Origin: Shewanella saliphila
GTDB taxonomy: Bacteria; Pseudomonadota; Gammaproteobacteria; Enterobacterales; Shewanellaceae
DNA: 64,000 bases
Assembly: GCF_014648295.1 (NCBI RefSeq)
Contig: NZ_BMQV01000005.1
Location: 62,001 to 126,000 of the forward strand
Direction of reading: 5' to 3'
Part shown: positions 24,869-33,374 of the stretch, piece by piece
Numbering within the stretch: position 1 is the stretch's first letter
How the letters are laid out: each line of letters starts with the position of its first letter
The notes under the pieces: generated by a model
Told to the model about the DNA's origin: nothing
Databases searched by the model: none
The model's input: the letters and a program-made list of their open reading frames with translations, nothing else
Translations under genes and position numbers: made by a program

Positions 24869-26289
24869 TGATCTCGCCATTACATCAAACCGCCTTAGCG
24901 ACCCCAACTGCGATTGCCATTGAAGATGGCCGCGACACTTACAGCTTTTCAACCCTAAGCTCAATGGTGAGTAACTTAGCCATGTCGCTACAAACACAAG
25001 GGCTACAACGTGGTGATATTGTGGGGTGCTTGTCGCACAACAACTTAGAAATGATTTGCTTATACTGGGCCTGTATCGACTCGGGCTGGGTGTTTTTACC
25101 GTTATCGCCACGGTTGTCTAACTCGCAAATCAATCAGCTTATTGACACTTACCAGGTCAGTTGGTTATGGACAGACAGCCCAGGCAGGCTAACTGATATT
25201 GCTGTCACGCATGACTTAAACGTGTCACTTTGCATGCAAGCGAATCCATCGCCAGCGGCCGTTAAAATATCGCCCCATATTGCGTCTAATATTATTTTAA
25301 CCTCGGGCTCTAGTGGCACCCCTAAAGCTGCGATGCATTGTTTATTGAATCACCTTGCCAGTGCCCAAGGCTCAGCAAGCTTTATCCCTTTAACTGCTAA
25401 CGATGCCTGGCTGTTATCTTTGCCGTTATTTCATATTGGCGGCTTAGCCATATTACATCGATGCACCTTAGCCGCGGCCCGCATTGTACTCCGTAATACA
25501 GCCATATCTTTGGCAGAGCAACTGCAGCAAAGCACCATTAGCCATGTGTCATTAGTCCCCACACAAGCTTTGCAAATCTTAACCCAGCAGCCCAGCGCAC
25601 TCACCCGAGTTAAGGCGTTATTATTAGGCGGTGGCATGATAGAGCCGCAACTCATTGATAGCCTAAATGCACTCAATATTAACGCTTACACTAGTTATGG
25701 CATGACTGAAATGAGCTCGCAAATTACCACGGCAAAAGCAAACCTCGCTGGCCATCATGGGCGCCCTTTACCTGCTCGGCAGCTCAAGCTAGTCGACGGG
25801 ATTATTTGGGTTAAAGGAGAGTGCTTATTTTTAGGGTATCTAACCCCCCAAGGGGTTTCACTGCCAGTTGATGAACAAGGCTGGTTTTGCACTCAAGATA
25901 AAGGTCAGCTTAATGACAAAGGCCAGTTAATGATTTCAGGGCGAGTAGACAATATGTTTATTTGTGGCGGCGAAAATGTCCATCCAGAACAACTTGAAGC
26001 CGTACTGATGACACACCCTAACGTGGCTCAAGCCATGGTATTTGCCATGTCCGACCCCATTTTTGGACACTTACCCGCAGCAATTATTGACTATGTTGAT
26101 AACAATGGCGATGAGCTGGTCGGCTCGGCAGATATCAATTCAATTAACATTCAATTGAGTGAGTTAATAGAGCAAAAGCTAGCCCGTTTTATGCGCCCAA
26201 GACAGTATTTTAATTGGCCTAAACAGGTCATATCGAGCGGCATTAAAGCACCCAGAAAATTGATTATTGCAGCAGTGCAACAGCCGTAG
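24865..26289 (+). CDS. menE: o-Succinylbenzoate-CoA ligase MenE
   Basis: AMP-forming ligase that activates o-succinylbenzoate with coenzyme A. Seen: P-loop-like motif ILTSGSSGTPKA, the NAYTSYGMTEMSS motif that contacts AMP, the hinge Asp in ISGRVDNMFICGGENVHP, and the C-terminal catalytic Lys region SGIKAPRK. Length 474. Last gene of the menDHCE operon; a bidirectional terminator follows. Confidence 0.94.
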   Translation: MMISPLHQTALATPTAIAIEDGRDTYSFSTLSSMVSNLAMSLQTQGLQRGDIVGCLSHNNLEMICLYWACIDSGWVFLPLSPRLSNSQINQLIDTYQVSWLWTDSPGRLTDIAVTHDLNVSLCMQANPSPAAVKISPHIASNIILTSGSSGTPKAAMHCLLNHLASAQGSASFIPLTANDAWLLSLPLFHIGGLAILHRCTLAAARIVLRNTAISLAEQLQQSTISHVSLVPTQALQILTQQPSALTRVKALLLGGGMIEPQLIDSLNALNINAYTSYGMTEMSSQITTAKANLAGHHGRPLPARQLKLVDGIIWVKGECLFLGYLTPQGVSLPVDEQGWFCTQDKGQLNDKGQLMISGRVDNMFICGGENVHPEQLEAVLMTHPNVAQAMVFAMSDPIFGHLPAAIIDYVDNNGDELVGSADINSINIQLSELIEQKLARFMRPRQYFNWPKQVISSGIKAPRKLIIAAVQQP

Positions 26290-26321
26290 AATGAAATAAC
26301 GTTATTGCTTATGCTAAAAAC

Positions 26322-26346
26322 AAAAAACCTGCCGAAGCAGGTTTTT
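26322..26346. terminator. Bidirectional terminator between menE and rpoH
   Basis: CCTGC (26328-26332) and GCAGG (26337-26341) form a stem with CGAA loop flanked by A-rich and T-rich tracts on the two sides, so it serves both convergent genes. Confidence 0.85.
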
Positions 26347-26370
26347 AGTTTAAAAGCGTAAAGGAGAAGA

Positions 26371-27228
26371 TTATTCCATACACGCTTTAAGCTTGTTCAT
26401 GGCATTTTTTTCTAACTGCCTAATACGCTCTGCCGACACCTGATAAGTTGACGCTAACTCTTGCAATGTTGTTTTATCATCATCTAACCAGCGGGCGCGA
26501 AGAATGTGCTGACTGCGCTCATCTAAGGTTTTAATTGCTGATAATAAACGCGCTTGAGAATTGGCTTCCCAGTTGTCGTTTTCAACCTGCTCAGCTAAAT
26601 CTGAAGAATGGTCTTCTAAATACAATGCTGGAGCAAAATCGTGGTTATCGTCATCGCTGTCGTTGGTAAGGTCAAACGCAGGATCTTGCGCCGCCATGCG
26701 TGACTCCATTTCAGTCACATCCGCCTTGGACACTCCAAGGTTTTCAGCAACCATAGTCACCTCAGCGTCACTAAACCAACCTAAACGTTTTTTAGATTTA
26801 CGGATATTAAAGAATAACTTGCGTTGCGCTTTCGTGGTGGCAACTTTTACGATACGCCAGTTTTTAAGCACGTATTCATGAATTTCGGCTTTAATCCAAT
26901 GTACTGCAAATGAGACTAAGCGAACACCTACGTCGGGATCAAAACGTTTTACCGCTTTCATCAAACCAATGTTGCCTTCTTGAATAAGGTCGGCTTGAGG
27001 TAAACCATAACCTGAGTAACCTTTAGCAACGTGAACCACGAAACGCAGATGCGACATAATTAATTGCTTTGCAGCTTGTAGATCGCCTGTTTCTTGTAAA
27101 CGCTTGGCAATATCGTACTCGGTATCCGCGTCTAGCATATCAATGCTAGTCACCGACTGGATGTACGCTTCTAAACTACTACTGCCTCTAGGGACAGTCA
27201 GTGCCATTGATTGCGTTTGATAAGTCAT
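26371..27228 (-). CDS. rpoH: RNA polymerase sigma-32 factor RpoH
   Basis: Heat-shock sigma factor of 285 residues. Seen: region 1.2/2.1 SLEAYIQSV and [27 protein letters not shown] core, region 2.2 [25 protein letters not shown], region 2.3-2.4 [23 protein letters not shown], the RpoH box ([10 protein letters not shown]) and region 4.2 [20 protein letters not shown]. The start at 27228 has AGGAG upstream; the frame extends seven codons further without a site. It follows ftsYEX on the same strand but with a 228-bp gap, so it probably has its own promoters. Confidence 0.97.
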   Translation of the reverse strand: MTYQTQSMALTVPRGSSSLEAYIQSVTSIDMLDADTEYDIAKRLQETGDLQAAKQLIMSHLRFVVHVAKGYSGYGLPQADLIQEGNIGLMKAVKRFDPDVGVRLVSFAVHWIKAEIHEYVLKNWRIVKVATTKAQRKLFFNIRKSKKRLGWFSDAEVTMVAENLGVSKADVTEMESRMAAQDPAFDLTNDSDDDNHDFAPALYLEDHSSDLAEQVENDNWEANSQARLLSAIKTLDERSQHILRARWLDDDKTTLQELASTYQVSAERIRQLEKNAMNKLKACME

Positions 27229-27340
27229 TCGCTCTCCTACTACATTCAAAAAATTTACTTCAGTTTGCTAAATACGCTTTATGAAACCCAATGGTTCATC
27301 TACTTGTAGACTCGATTTAGCTGATGAACTATCAACTATA

Positions 27341-27355
27341 TGACATCATATGTCA
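27341..27355. promoter_or_regulatory. Perfect 6-bp palindrome in the rpoH upstream region
   Basis: TGACAT (27341-27346) and ATGTCA (27350-27355) are inverted copies around CAT, 113 bases upstream of the rpoH start. The regulator is unknown; it could be an operator or chance. Confidence 0.3.
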
Positions 27356-27456
27356 AATCAGCTTCAGCTCGATTAATATTTTCACCGCTAGCCAGTCATA
27401 TTGCAAGTGAACAATCGTTCATTAATAGACTCACTAATACTATTATATTCCTCAAA

Positions 27457-28422
27457 TTATGAGGGTTCAATATTACGTAAATGTTGTCGCACTGATAAAT
27501 ACGAGCCTAACCAACCTAAAAATGAAGCCAACAACACCAGCTTAATAAGCTCAGCAAAAGTTAATGATTGAATGGTTAATTGGCTGCCATACAATCCTAA
27601 TAACTCGGCCAGTGCGCCATCGAGATACCACACTAAAATATTAATAATAAGCCAGGCTAAAATACCGCCGATCACTCCGTACCAAATGCCAGTATACAAA
27701 AAAGGCCGTTGAATAAAGGCTTCGGTTGCGCCCACCAGCTTCATCACTTCAATTTCAGTGCGGCGGTTCATAATGGCTAAGCGGATGGTGTTACCAATCA
27801 CCAACACCACAGCTAATACGAGTAATGCCGCAATGGCCAGCACGGTTTTTTCGAGTAATTTAAGCAGTGCTTGCAAACGTTCTAGCCACTCAATATCGAG
27901 TCGGCCAAAGTTGACTTCAGGCTCACGTTCTAATTTAACGAGTAACTCACGCGCACCCGTTGGGCTTGAGTATTTAACTGATGGGGTTACGGTAACCACT
28001 GCAGGCAGTGGGTTGTCATCTAAGTACGATAAGGCTTCGCCAAATCCAGATAAACGCTGAAACTCTTCTAGCGCCTGGTCGCGACTGATATAGCTTACGG
28101 TTTCAACTTCGCGAAACGCTTTAACACGCGACAATAAACTTTGAATCGATTGCTCACTGCGGCCGGTATTAATAAATAACGAAATTTCAGCCGCGTTGTT
28201 CCACGATTGGGTTATATTTTCAGCATTTTTAACTAACACCTGCAATGCAGCAGGCAAGCTTAAGCTTACTCCCAGTACGGCCATGGTCATAATCGATGAC
28301 ACGGGGCTGCGCCACAGTTCACCCATACTCGACATGCCTTGTTGCACATGACGAATAAAAAACATCACGATACGCCCGCTCAGTGGCAGCTTGCTTTGGG
28401 TAATGTTGGGCTTTTTACTCAT
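27457..28422 (-). CDS. ftsX: Cell division protein FtsX
   Basis: Membrane subunit of the FtsEX complex, which relays ATP hydrolysis to periplasmic murein-hydrolase activators at the division septum. A cytoplasmic N-terminal tail, four membrane helices (about 45-65, 195-220, 245-270, 290-312) and a periplasmic loop (about 70-190) with the porter-type segment SRDQALEEFQRLSGFGEAL are visible. Length 321. The ATG overlaps the ftsE stop by four bases. Confidence 0.95.
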   Translation of the reverse strand: MSKKPNITQSKLPLSGRIVMFFIRHVQQGMSSMGELWRSPVSSIMTMAVLGVSLSLPAALQVLVKNAENITQSWNNAAEISLFINTGRSEQSIQSLLSRVKAFREVETVSYISRDQALEEFQRLSGFGEALSYLDDNPLPAVVTVTPSVKYSSPTGARELLVKLEREPEVNFGRLDIEWLERLQALLKLLEKTVLAIAALLVLAVVLVIGNTIRLAIMNRRTEIEVMKLVGATEAFIQRPFLYTGIWYGVIGGILAWLIINILVWYLDGALAELLGLYGSQLTIQSLTFAELIKLVLLASFLGWLGSYLSVRQHLRNIEPS

Positions 28423-29102
28423 CGCATTACTTCCCTGTCTGTGCTTTCGCCGCCAAGCATTCTGCCTTGACGCAAGGTAAAGGTACGGTATTTCATTCGG
28501 GCGATTAAGCCTAAATCATGGGTGGCGATTAACACGCTGGTGCCTGAGTCATTAAAGGTTTCAAACAGGCGTAAAATGTCCATCGACAATTTAGGGTCTA
28601 AGTTACCTGTTGGTTCATCGGCTAACAGTAATGGCGGCTTATTCACAATCGCGCGGGCAATACCGACACGCTGCTGCTCACCACCCGACAACATAATCGG
28701 CAGGTGACGCTCTTTGCCATATAAGCCAACCATATCAAGCGCACCCGCAACCCGTTTGCGGATTTCACCGTGGGAAAAACCTTCAATCACTAACGGCAAG
28801 GCAATATTGTCGAACACGCTCTTATCCATTAACAAATGATGGTTTTGAAAAATCATCCCAATGTTACGACGCAGGTAAGGCACATGTTTAGGACCTACAT
28901 TGGCAATATTGTGGCCGTTAATCGACACTTTACCTGCGGTAGCACGCTCAATCACTGTGATCAATTTGAGTAAGGTACTTTTACCTGCACCTGAATGGCC
29001 GGTTAAAAAAGCCATTTCACCTTGTCGAAGATGAAAGTTGACGTCCATCAGGGCTTTTTGCCCGCCTGGATAAATCTTACTGACCTGCTCAAATTGGATC
29101 AT
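28419..29102 (-). CDS. ftsE: Cell division ATP-binding protein FtsE
   Basis: ABC-type ATPase partner of FtsX. Walker A GHSGAGKSTL, Q-loop MIFQNHHLL, signature LSGGEQQRVGIARA, Walker B LLLADEPTGNLD and switch His in IATHDL are all intact. Length 227. It begins three bases after the ftsY stop codon and overlaps ftsX by four bases, the usual ftsYEX arrangement. Confidence 0.96.
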   Translation of the reverse strand: MIQFEQVSKIYPGGQKALMDVNFHLRQGEMAFLTGHSGAGKSTLLKLITVIERATAGKVSINGHNIANVGPKHVPYLRRNIGMIFQNHHLLMDKSVFDNIALPLVIEGFSHGEIRKRVAGALDMVGLYGKERHLPIMLSGGEQQRVGIARAIVNKPPLLLADEPTGNLDPKLSMDILRLFETFNDSGTSVLIATHDLGLIARMKYRTFTLRQGRMLGGESTDREVMR

Positions 29103-29105
29103 AGA

Positions 29106-30767
29106 TTATTGGTCCGTTTTTTCCTGACTGAATAACGCTTCAATAAAATCATTGGCATTAAAGGTGCGTAAATCATCTATTTGTTCACCCACACCAATAT
29201 GACGAATAGGAATATTAAATTTATCCGCAATCGCAAAGATCACTCCGCCTTTAGCGGTACCATCAAGCTTGCTAATGGTTAATCCTGTCACGCCAACAGC
29301 TTCCTGGAATAACTGTGCCTGGCTAATGGCATTTTGACCGGTGCTTGCGTCTAAGGTTAGCATCACTTCATGAGGCGTATTCGGGTCGAGTTTTTTCATC
29401 ACTCGCACCACTTTTTTAAGCTCTTCCATTAAGTGGCTCTTATTTTGTAAGCGCCCCGCTGTGTCGGCAATCAGTACGTCTACTTTACGTGCTTTAGCCG
29501 CTTGTAATGCATCAAATAACACCGATGCGCTGTCGGCCCCAGTATGCTGCGCCACAACAGGAATATCATTGCGTTGACCCCAAACCTGCAGCTGTTCAAC
29601 CGCTGCTGCACGGAAAGTGTCACCTGCCGCTAACATGACAGATTTACCTTGATTTTGATACTGTTTTGCTAGCTTGCCTATTGTGGTCGTTTTACCAACA
29701 CCATTGACGCCTACCATCAAAATAACAAATGGGCCGTCGGCATTGTCTGGTACCAAAGGAATGGCAACTGGCTCAAGCATTTTTTGCATTTCTTCGCGCA
29801 GTAAATCGTATAGTGCTTCAGCGTTTTTAAGCTGTTTACGAGACGCATGTTCAGTTAAGCTTTTAATTAATTTAGTGGTAGTCTCTACGCCCACATCGGC
29901 AATTAATAATTGCTCTTCTAGCTCTTCAAATAAGTCATCATCGATTTTTTTACCGCTAAATAAGCCAATAAAGCCTGATCCGATGTTTTCGCTAGTGCGC
30001 ATTAAGCCACGTTTTAAGCGGGCGAACATGCCTTCTTTTTTAGGCTTTTCTTGTGGCTCGTCTTGCAGTTCGAGCTCAATGGATTCAATAGGTGTTTGTT
30101 CGAGTGCCAACTTTTCAGCGGCCGCAGCCTCTTCGGCAATCGCTTCAGCTTCTAGACGTGCTTGCTCTAGGCGTGCTTCTTCTGCCACCTGTTGCTCGGC
30201 TAACTCTTGAGCGGCCAATTGCTCTGCGGCAAGCTTTTCAGCCGCAAGGCGCTCTGCTTCAACACGCGCTTGCTCGGCGCGTTCATTGTCAATGCGGATT
30301 TGCTCTAAACGTTCAGCCTCTATACGGGCAGCTTCTTGTTCAGCTTGTTGCGCGGCTAACTGTTCAGCGGCGAGCTTTTCTGCCGCTAATGCTTCCGCTT
30401 CAGTAGCAAGGCGTTCTGCTTCAACACGCGCTTGCTCGGCGCGTTCATGTTCAATGCGGATTTGTTCTAGGCGTTCAGCCTCTATACGGGCAGCTTCTTG
30501 TTCAGCTTGCTGCGCAGCTAACTGCTCTGCCGCGAGTTTCTCGGCGGCCAATGCTTCGGCTTCGGCGGCCATACGCTCAGCGTCAACACGAGCCGCTTCT
30601 ATTTGCGCCGCTTCAGCTGCTTGTTTTTGTTGCTCAGCCTGTTGAGTTTGCTCTGCAGTGTCGGTGGCAACATCATGCGAAACCTCTGCATCAGTTTGTT
30701 GCTGCTCTTCAACTTCAGGGGCGGGCTTATCTTTACGAAACCAGGAAAAAAAACCTTTCTTTGCCAT
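29106..30767 (-). CDS. ftsY: Signal recognition particle receptor FtsY with expanded N-terminal domain
   Basis: Docks ribosome-SRP complexes at the inner membrane. The C-terminal NG GTPase domain (about 250-550) has G1 [31 protein letters not shown] and [10 protein letters not shown]. The N-terminal A region (about 1-245) is long and consists of Ala/Glu/Gln/Arg heptad-like repeats; a 54-residue unit occurs twice in near-identical form. The start at 30767 is the ATG giving [14 protein letters not shown], a membrane-targeting basic opening; TTG at 30779 is the open-frame limit. Length 553, longer than E. coli FtsY (497) mainly through the repeats. Confidence 0.95.
   Translation of the reverse strand: MAKKGFFSWFRKDKPAPEVEEQQQTDAEVSHDVATDTAEQTQQAEQQKQAAEAAQIEAARVDAERMAAEAEALAAEKLAAEQLAAQQAEQEAARIEAERLEQIRIEHERAEQARVEAERLATEAEALAAEKLAAEQLAAQQAEQEAARIEAERLEQIRIDNERAEQARVEAERLAAEKLAAEQLAAQELAEQQVAEEARLEQARLEAEAIAEEAAAAEKLALEQTPIESIELELQDEPQEKPKKEGMFARLKRGLMRTSENIGSGFIGLFSGKKIDDDLFEELEEQLLIADVGVETTTKLIKSLTEHASRKQLKNAEALYDLLREEMQKMLEPVAIPLVPDNADGPFVILMVGVNGVGKTTTIGKLAKQYQNQGKSVMLAAGDTFRAAAVEQLQVWGQRNDIPVVAQHTGADSASVLFDALQAAKARKVDVLIADTAGRLQNKSHLMEELKKVVRVMKKLDPNTPHEVMLTLDASTGQNAISQAQLFQEAVGVTGLTISKLDGTAKGGVIFAIADKFNIPIRHIGVGEQIDDLRTFNANDFIEALFSQEKTDQ
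30250..30573 (-). repeat. Two tandem 162-bp coding repeats in ftsY
   Basis: The segment 30250-30411 is repeated at 30412-30573 with few differences; each encodes 54 residues rich in Ala, Glu and Gln. The boundary phrase GCTTCAACACGCGC recurs exactly 162 bases apart. Such repeats are prone to copy-number change. Confidence 0.8.
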
Positions 30768-30948
30768 GTTTGCTACCAATATTTATATGCTTAAAAATTC
30801 AGTTGAAGCCGTTTGTTGCATCTCTGTGCAGTAAAATGATGAATACTCACATTTAATCACCAGTTTGATATAAAATAACGACGGTTCAGATTGTGGCATA
30901 GTCTACCACTTTCTTTTTTCTTTGTTCAGGCAAAATCACGAGGGTGAG

Positions 30949-31542
30949 ATGGCTAAAAAAAACACCAGCAGCGGTCAGGTGCGAATTATTTCAGGTCAAT
31001 GGCGCTCACGTAAGCTGCCTATTCATGATTTAGAAGGTTTACGCCCAACAACCGACCGTGTTCGCGAGACCCTATTTAACTGGATTGCCAGTGATATTCG
31101 TGGTGCTCGAGTACTCGACTGCTTTGCCGGCAGTGGCGCTTTGTCACTTGAAACCTTATCGCGTTATGCTGAATTTGCCACCATGATTGAACTGCAAAAA
31201 AACGCGGCGAATCAATTAAAACAAAACCTTGCTACCCTGCAATGTCAAAATGCCGAAGTGATTAATGGCGACAGCCTTAATGTCCTCGCCAAAGGCACTC
31301 AACACGGTTTCGACATTGTGTTTATTGACCCACCATTTCGTAAAGAACTCGCAACCAAAGCTATTGAGTTATTAATGGCTCAACAGTGGCTCAACAACAA
31401 CGCCTTAATTTATGTTGAAACCGAGTCTGAGCTTGCGACTTTACCTGTACCAGCTTCTTGGGTTCCATTGAAAGAGAAACAAGCCGGCCAGGTGATTTAC
31501 CGACTTTATCAATATCAAACGACTATCACATCGGCGCAGTAA
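30949..31542 (+). CDS. rsmD: 16S rRNA (guanine(966)-N2)-methyltransferase RsmD
   Basis: SAM-dependent methyltransferase that modifies G966 of 16S rRNA. Seen: GLRPTTDRVRETLFNWI, the SAM-binding LDCFAGSGALSLE and catalytic DIVFIDPPF motif. Length 197 from the ATG at 30949, which follows GAGGGTGAG; an upstream TTG frame adds nine residues. Divergent from ftsY, as in many gammaproteobacteria, and followed after two bases by a DUF1145 gene. Confidence 0.94.
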   Translation: MAKKNTSSGQVRIISGQWRSRKLPIHDLEGLRPTTDRVRETLFNWIASDIRGARVLDCFAGSGALSLETLSRYAEFATMIELQKNAANQLKQNLATLQCQNAEVINGDSLNVLAKGTQHGFDIVFIDPPFRKELATKAIELLMAQQWLNNNALIYVETESELATLPVPASWVPLKEKQAGQVIYRLYQYQTTITSAQ

Positions 31543-31544
31543 TC

Positions 31545-31841
31545 ATGCTCAGCAATCTAAAATTAAACGATACAGCACGAAATGATCTCATATTAGTCGG
31601 TAAAACCGCCACATTGTCGATGTGGGGATTATTCGCCTATGGATTTTTTGTATTTAGCCAAGATGTTGCCACCTTATTGACTCTTGTTGCTGCATTTACT
31701 GCTGTGATGCATTTGTTATTGCTATTTTTGGTGTACCTTAGCCCTCAAGTTAAACGCCAACCCATCATAAAATACGCTCCCATTTTGTTGTGGGGCATCT
31801 TTGCCTTAGGTCAGATTAAGCGTCAGTCGCTCAACACATAA
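31545..31841 (+). CDS. DUF1145 family membrane protein (YhhL-like)
   Basis: A 98-residue membrane protein with three predicted helices, ending with the family-typical ILLWGIFALGQIKRQ. E. coli yhhL, a DUF1145 member, also follows rsmD, which supports the assignment. Function unknown. The ATG lies two bases after the rsmD stop; the frame upstream lies inside rsmD. Confidence 0.7.
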   Translation: MLSNLKLNDTARNDLILVGKTATLSMWGLFAYGFFVFSQDVATLLTLVAAFTAVMHLLLLFLVYLSPQVKRQPIIKYAPILLWGIFALGQIKRQSLNT

Positions 31842-31861
31842 AAATTGATTTTTTGACATAA

Positions 31862-31890
31862 AAAAGCCTCGTTAATTTAACGAGGCTTTT
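31862..31890. terminator. Bidirectional terminator between DUF1145 gene and cymA
   Basis: AAAAGCCTCGTTAA and TTAACGAGGCTTTT form a near-continuous 14-bp stem around a single central base, serving both convergent genes. Confidence 0.85.
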
Positions 31891-31909
31891 CTTTAAAGTC
31901 GATGCTCTA

Positions 31910-32473
31910 TTACTTTTTAGGGTAAGGGTGAGCAACACCTTTGTGACAATCTACACAAGTTTTTCTGTCTTCAGGTGCTTTTTTGAAGTTCATGCTGTGC
32001 ATTCTAACCGCCATTTTCTTCATCGTTTCTGGCTGATCTTCGTAAATACGTGTGTGACAGTGCTGACAGTTAGCAGAGTCATTGCTACGGAAGTATTCTA
32101 ATGCTAAATCAGCTTGCTCTCTACGGTTTTCATCTAACCACTCTTGAGTCATAAAGCCATCGATAGTCATTAAGCCAATTAAGTCTTTAGACACGATGAT
32201 TTTCTTAATCAAGTAGTCAACCGGGCCGTGAGGTAAGTGACAATCTTGACATTGAACAGTCACACCGGCTTTACCGCCACCGTGAGCTGACGCCATGACT
32301 TCATCTCTTAACGAGTGATCACGGTGACATGTCATACAAAAAGCATCGCTACTTGTTGCATGTAATGTCTGTTGTGTTGCGAAATAGCCTACGACACCCA
32401 CAATTACACCAACCACAATAAGTGCAATAATTGAGTACTTCGCGCTTGGTTTAAATAGTGCACGCCAGTTCAT
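31910..32473 (-). CDS. cymA: Tetraheme quinol dehydrogenase CymA (NapC/NirT family)
   Basis: Inner-membrane anchored periplasmic cytochrome that oxidises menaquinol and passes electrons to many terminal reductases (fumarate, nitrate, DMSO, extracellular metal oxides) in Shewanella. Seen: one N-terminal membrane helix (about 14-34), then four CxxCH heme motifs (CMTCH, CQDCH, CQHCH, CVDCH) and HLPHGPVDYLIKKI near the quinol site. Length 187 and the sequence as a whole match remembered CymA. No reductase genes adjoin it, consistent with its role as a shared hub. Upstream are a CRP-like site and a short palindrome. Confidence 0.95.
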   Translation of the reverse strand: MNWRALFKPSAKYSIIALIVVGVIVGVVGYFATQQTLHATSSDAFCMTCHRDHSLRDEVMASAHGGGKAGVTVQCQDCHLPHGPVDYLIKKIIVSKDLIGLMTIDGFMTQEWLDENRREQADLALEYFRSNDSANCQHCHTRIYEDQPETMKKMAVRMHSMNFKKAPEDRKTCVDCHKGVAHPYPKK

Positions 32474-32600
32474 TGTTCAATCTCCATAATTTGCTAAAAC
32501 TACATTTCTAATATTTGTATGTGTAGTTTAGGATTTTTTAAAATTAGAAAATTGATTCTAGTCGCTATTTTTATGATTCCTTATCAAAAATTATCTAAAA

Positions 32601-32616
32601 TGCGAACTAGATCGTG
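32601..32616. promoter_or_regulatory. Possible CRP-like site in the cymA / metal-protein intergenic region
   Basis: Within the 361-bp gene-free stretch 32474-32834, TGCGA-N6-TCGTG at 32601-32616 sits in AAATGCGAACTAGATC, which matches the left half and centre of the CRP consensus well and the right half poorly. CRP is known to control anaerobic respiration genes in Shewanella. The stretch also holds TGACA-TGG-TGTCA (32621-32633) and an ACCTAG/CTAGGT hairpin (32717-32740). Assignment is tentative. Confidence 0.3.
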
Positions 32617-32834
32617 TCAATGACATGGTGTCAGACTAAAAACTCACAAAGCCTGTAAGTACACCTACTTTTTACAAGGTCTAATTACGCGATATGATCT
32701 CGTACAAAAGATATCGACCTAGAGCCAACAAGCCCTAGGTAAAGGTTAAAAATGCGTGCTTGCGCATTGTTTGCCACCTGCTATACATTTATAATGTGTT
32801 GGATTGTTTTTATTGGCTCACTTTTTAGGATGTT

Positions 32835-33233
32835 ATGCGTAAACACATTCGCCATTATCTTATTGCTATTTGCACTTTGTTATCCTTATTGGGACAAGGT
32901 GTGTTAGCTAATGGCTATACGATGATAGCGCCTAATGACATGCCAATGCCCCACCACACCGCTAACACCTCAACTACAAGCAACATGGAAAATGGCAGCG
33001 ATTGTCATAGCATGATGATGCAAGAGCATGACATCCAAGAAAGCCATTGTTGTGATAATGCCGGGGCATGCGGAAGTGATTGCAGCCACTGCTTTACGAT
33101 AAGCTTTACCGGCACCGTGTTTTCGACTGATATGAGTGTCAGCCCAGCCCCTGTTGAATCAGCCATCATATTGCCTATAGAAGAATTAATCTCTATTGAC
33201 GGGACCCCTGCGTTCCGCCCTCCTATCGTTTAA
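32835..33233 (+). CDS. Cys/His/Met-rich periplasmic protein next to cus genes
   Basis: A 132-residue secreted protein with signal peptide (about 1-25) and a mature region dense in metal-binding residues: MPMPHH, CHSMMMQEHD, SHCCDN and CGSDCSHC. The layout resembles DUF2946-type proteins that accompany copper-efflux operons. It precedes cusB by 141 bases on the same strand. Likely role: periplasmic binding or delivery of copper or silver to CusBA; this is inference from composition and neighbourhood. Confidence 0.65.
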   Translation: MRKHIRHYLIAICTLLSLLGQGVLANGYTMIAPNDMPMPHHTANTSTTSNMENGSDCHSMMMQEHDIQESHCCDNAGACGSDCSHCFTISFTGTVFSTDMSVSPAPVESAIILPIEELISIDGTPAFRPPIV

Positions 33234-33374
33234 TCCCTCGCATTGAGCCGACAGTGATGCCGGCTACATAAATTCGACTTGTATTTTTAAACGATTTTTT
33301 CGTGGTTTATCTCGCGTATTCACTGTGCACTTTTACTGATTGCACCTCGCGTTTATCCATGATTAGAGGTTGAT

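Noticed and set aside
30286..30645. Long plus-strand open frames opposite ftsY
   Set aside because: They are Ser/Ala/Cys-rich shadows created by the Ala/Glu repeat codons of ftsY and have no ribosome-binding sites.
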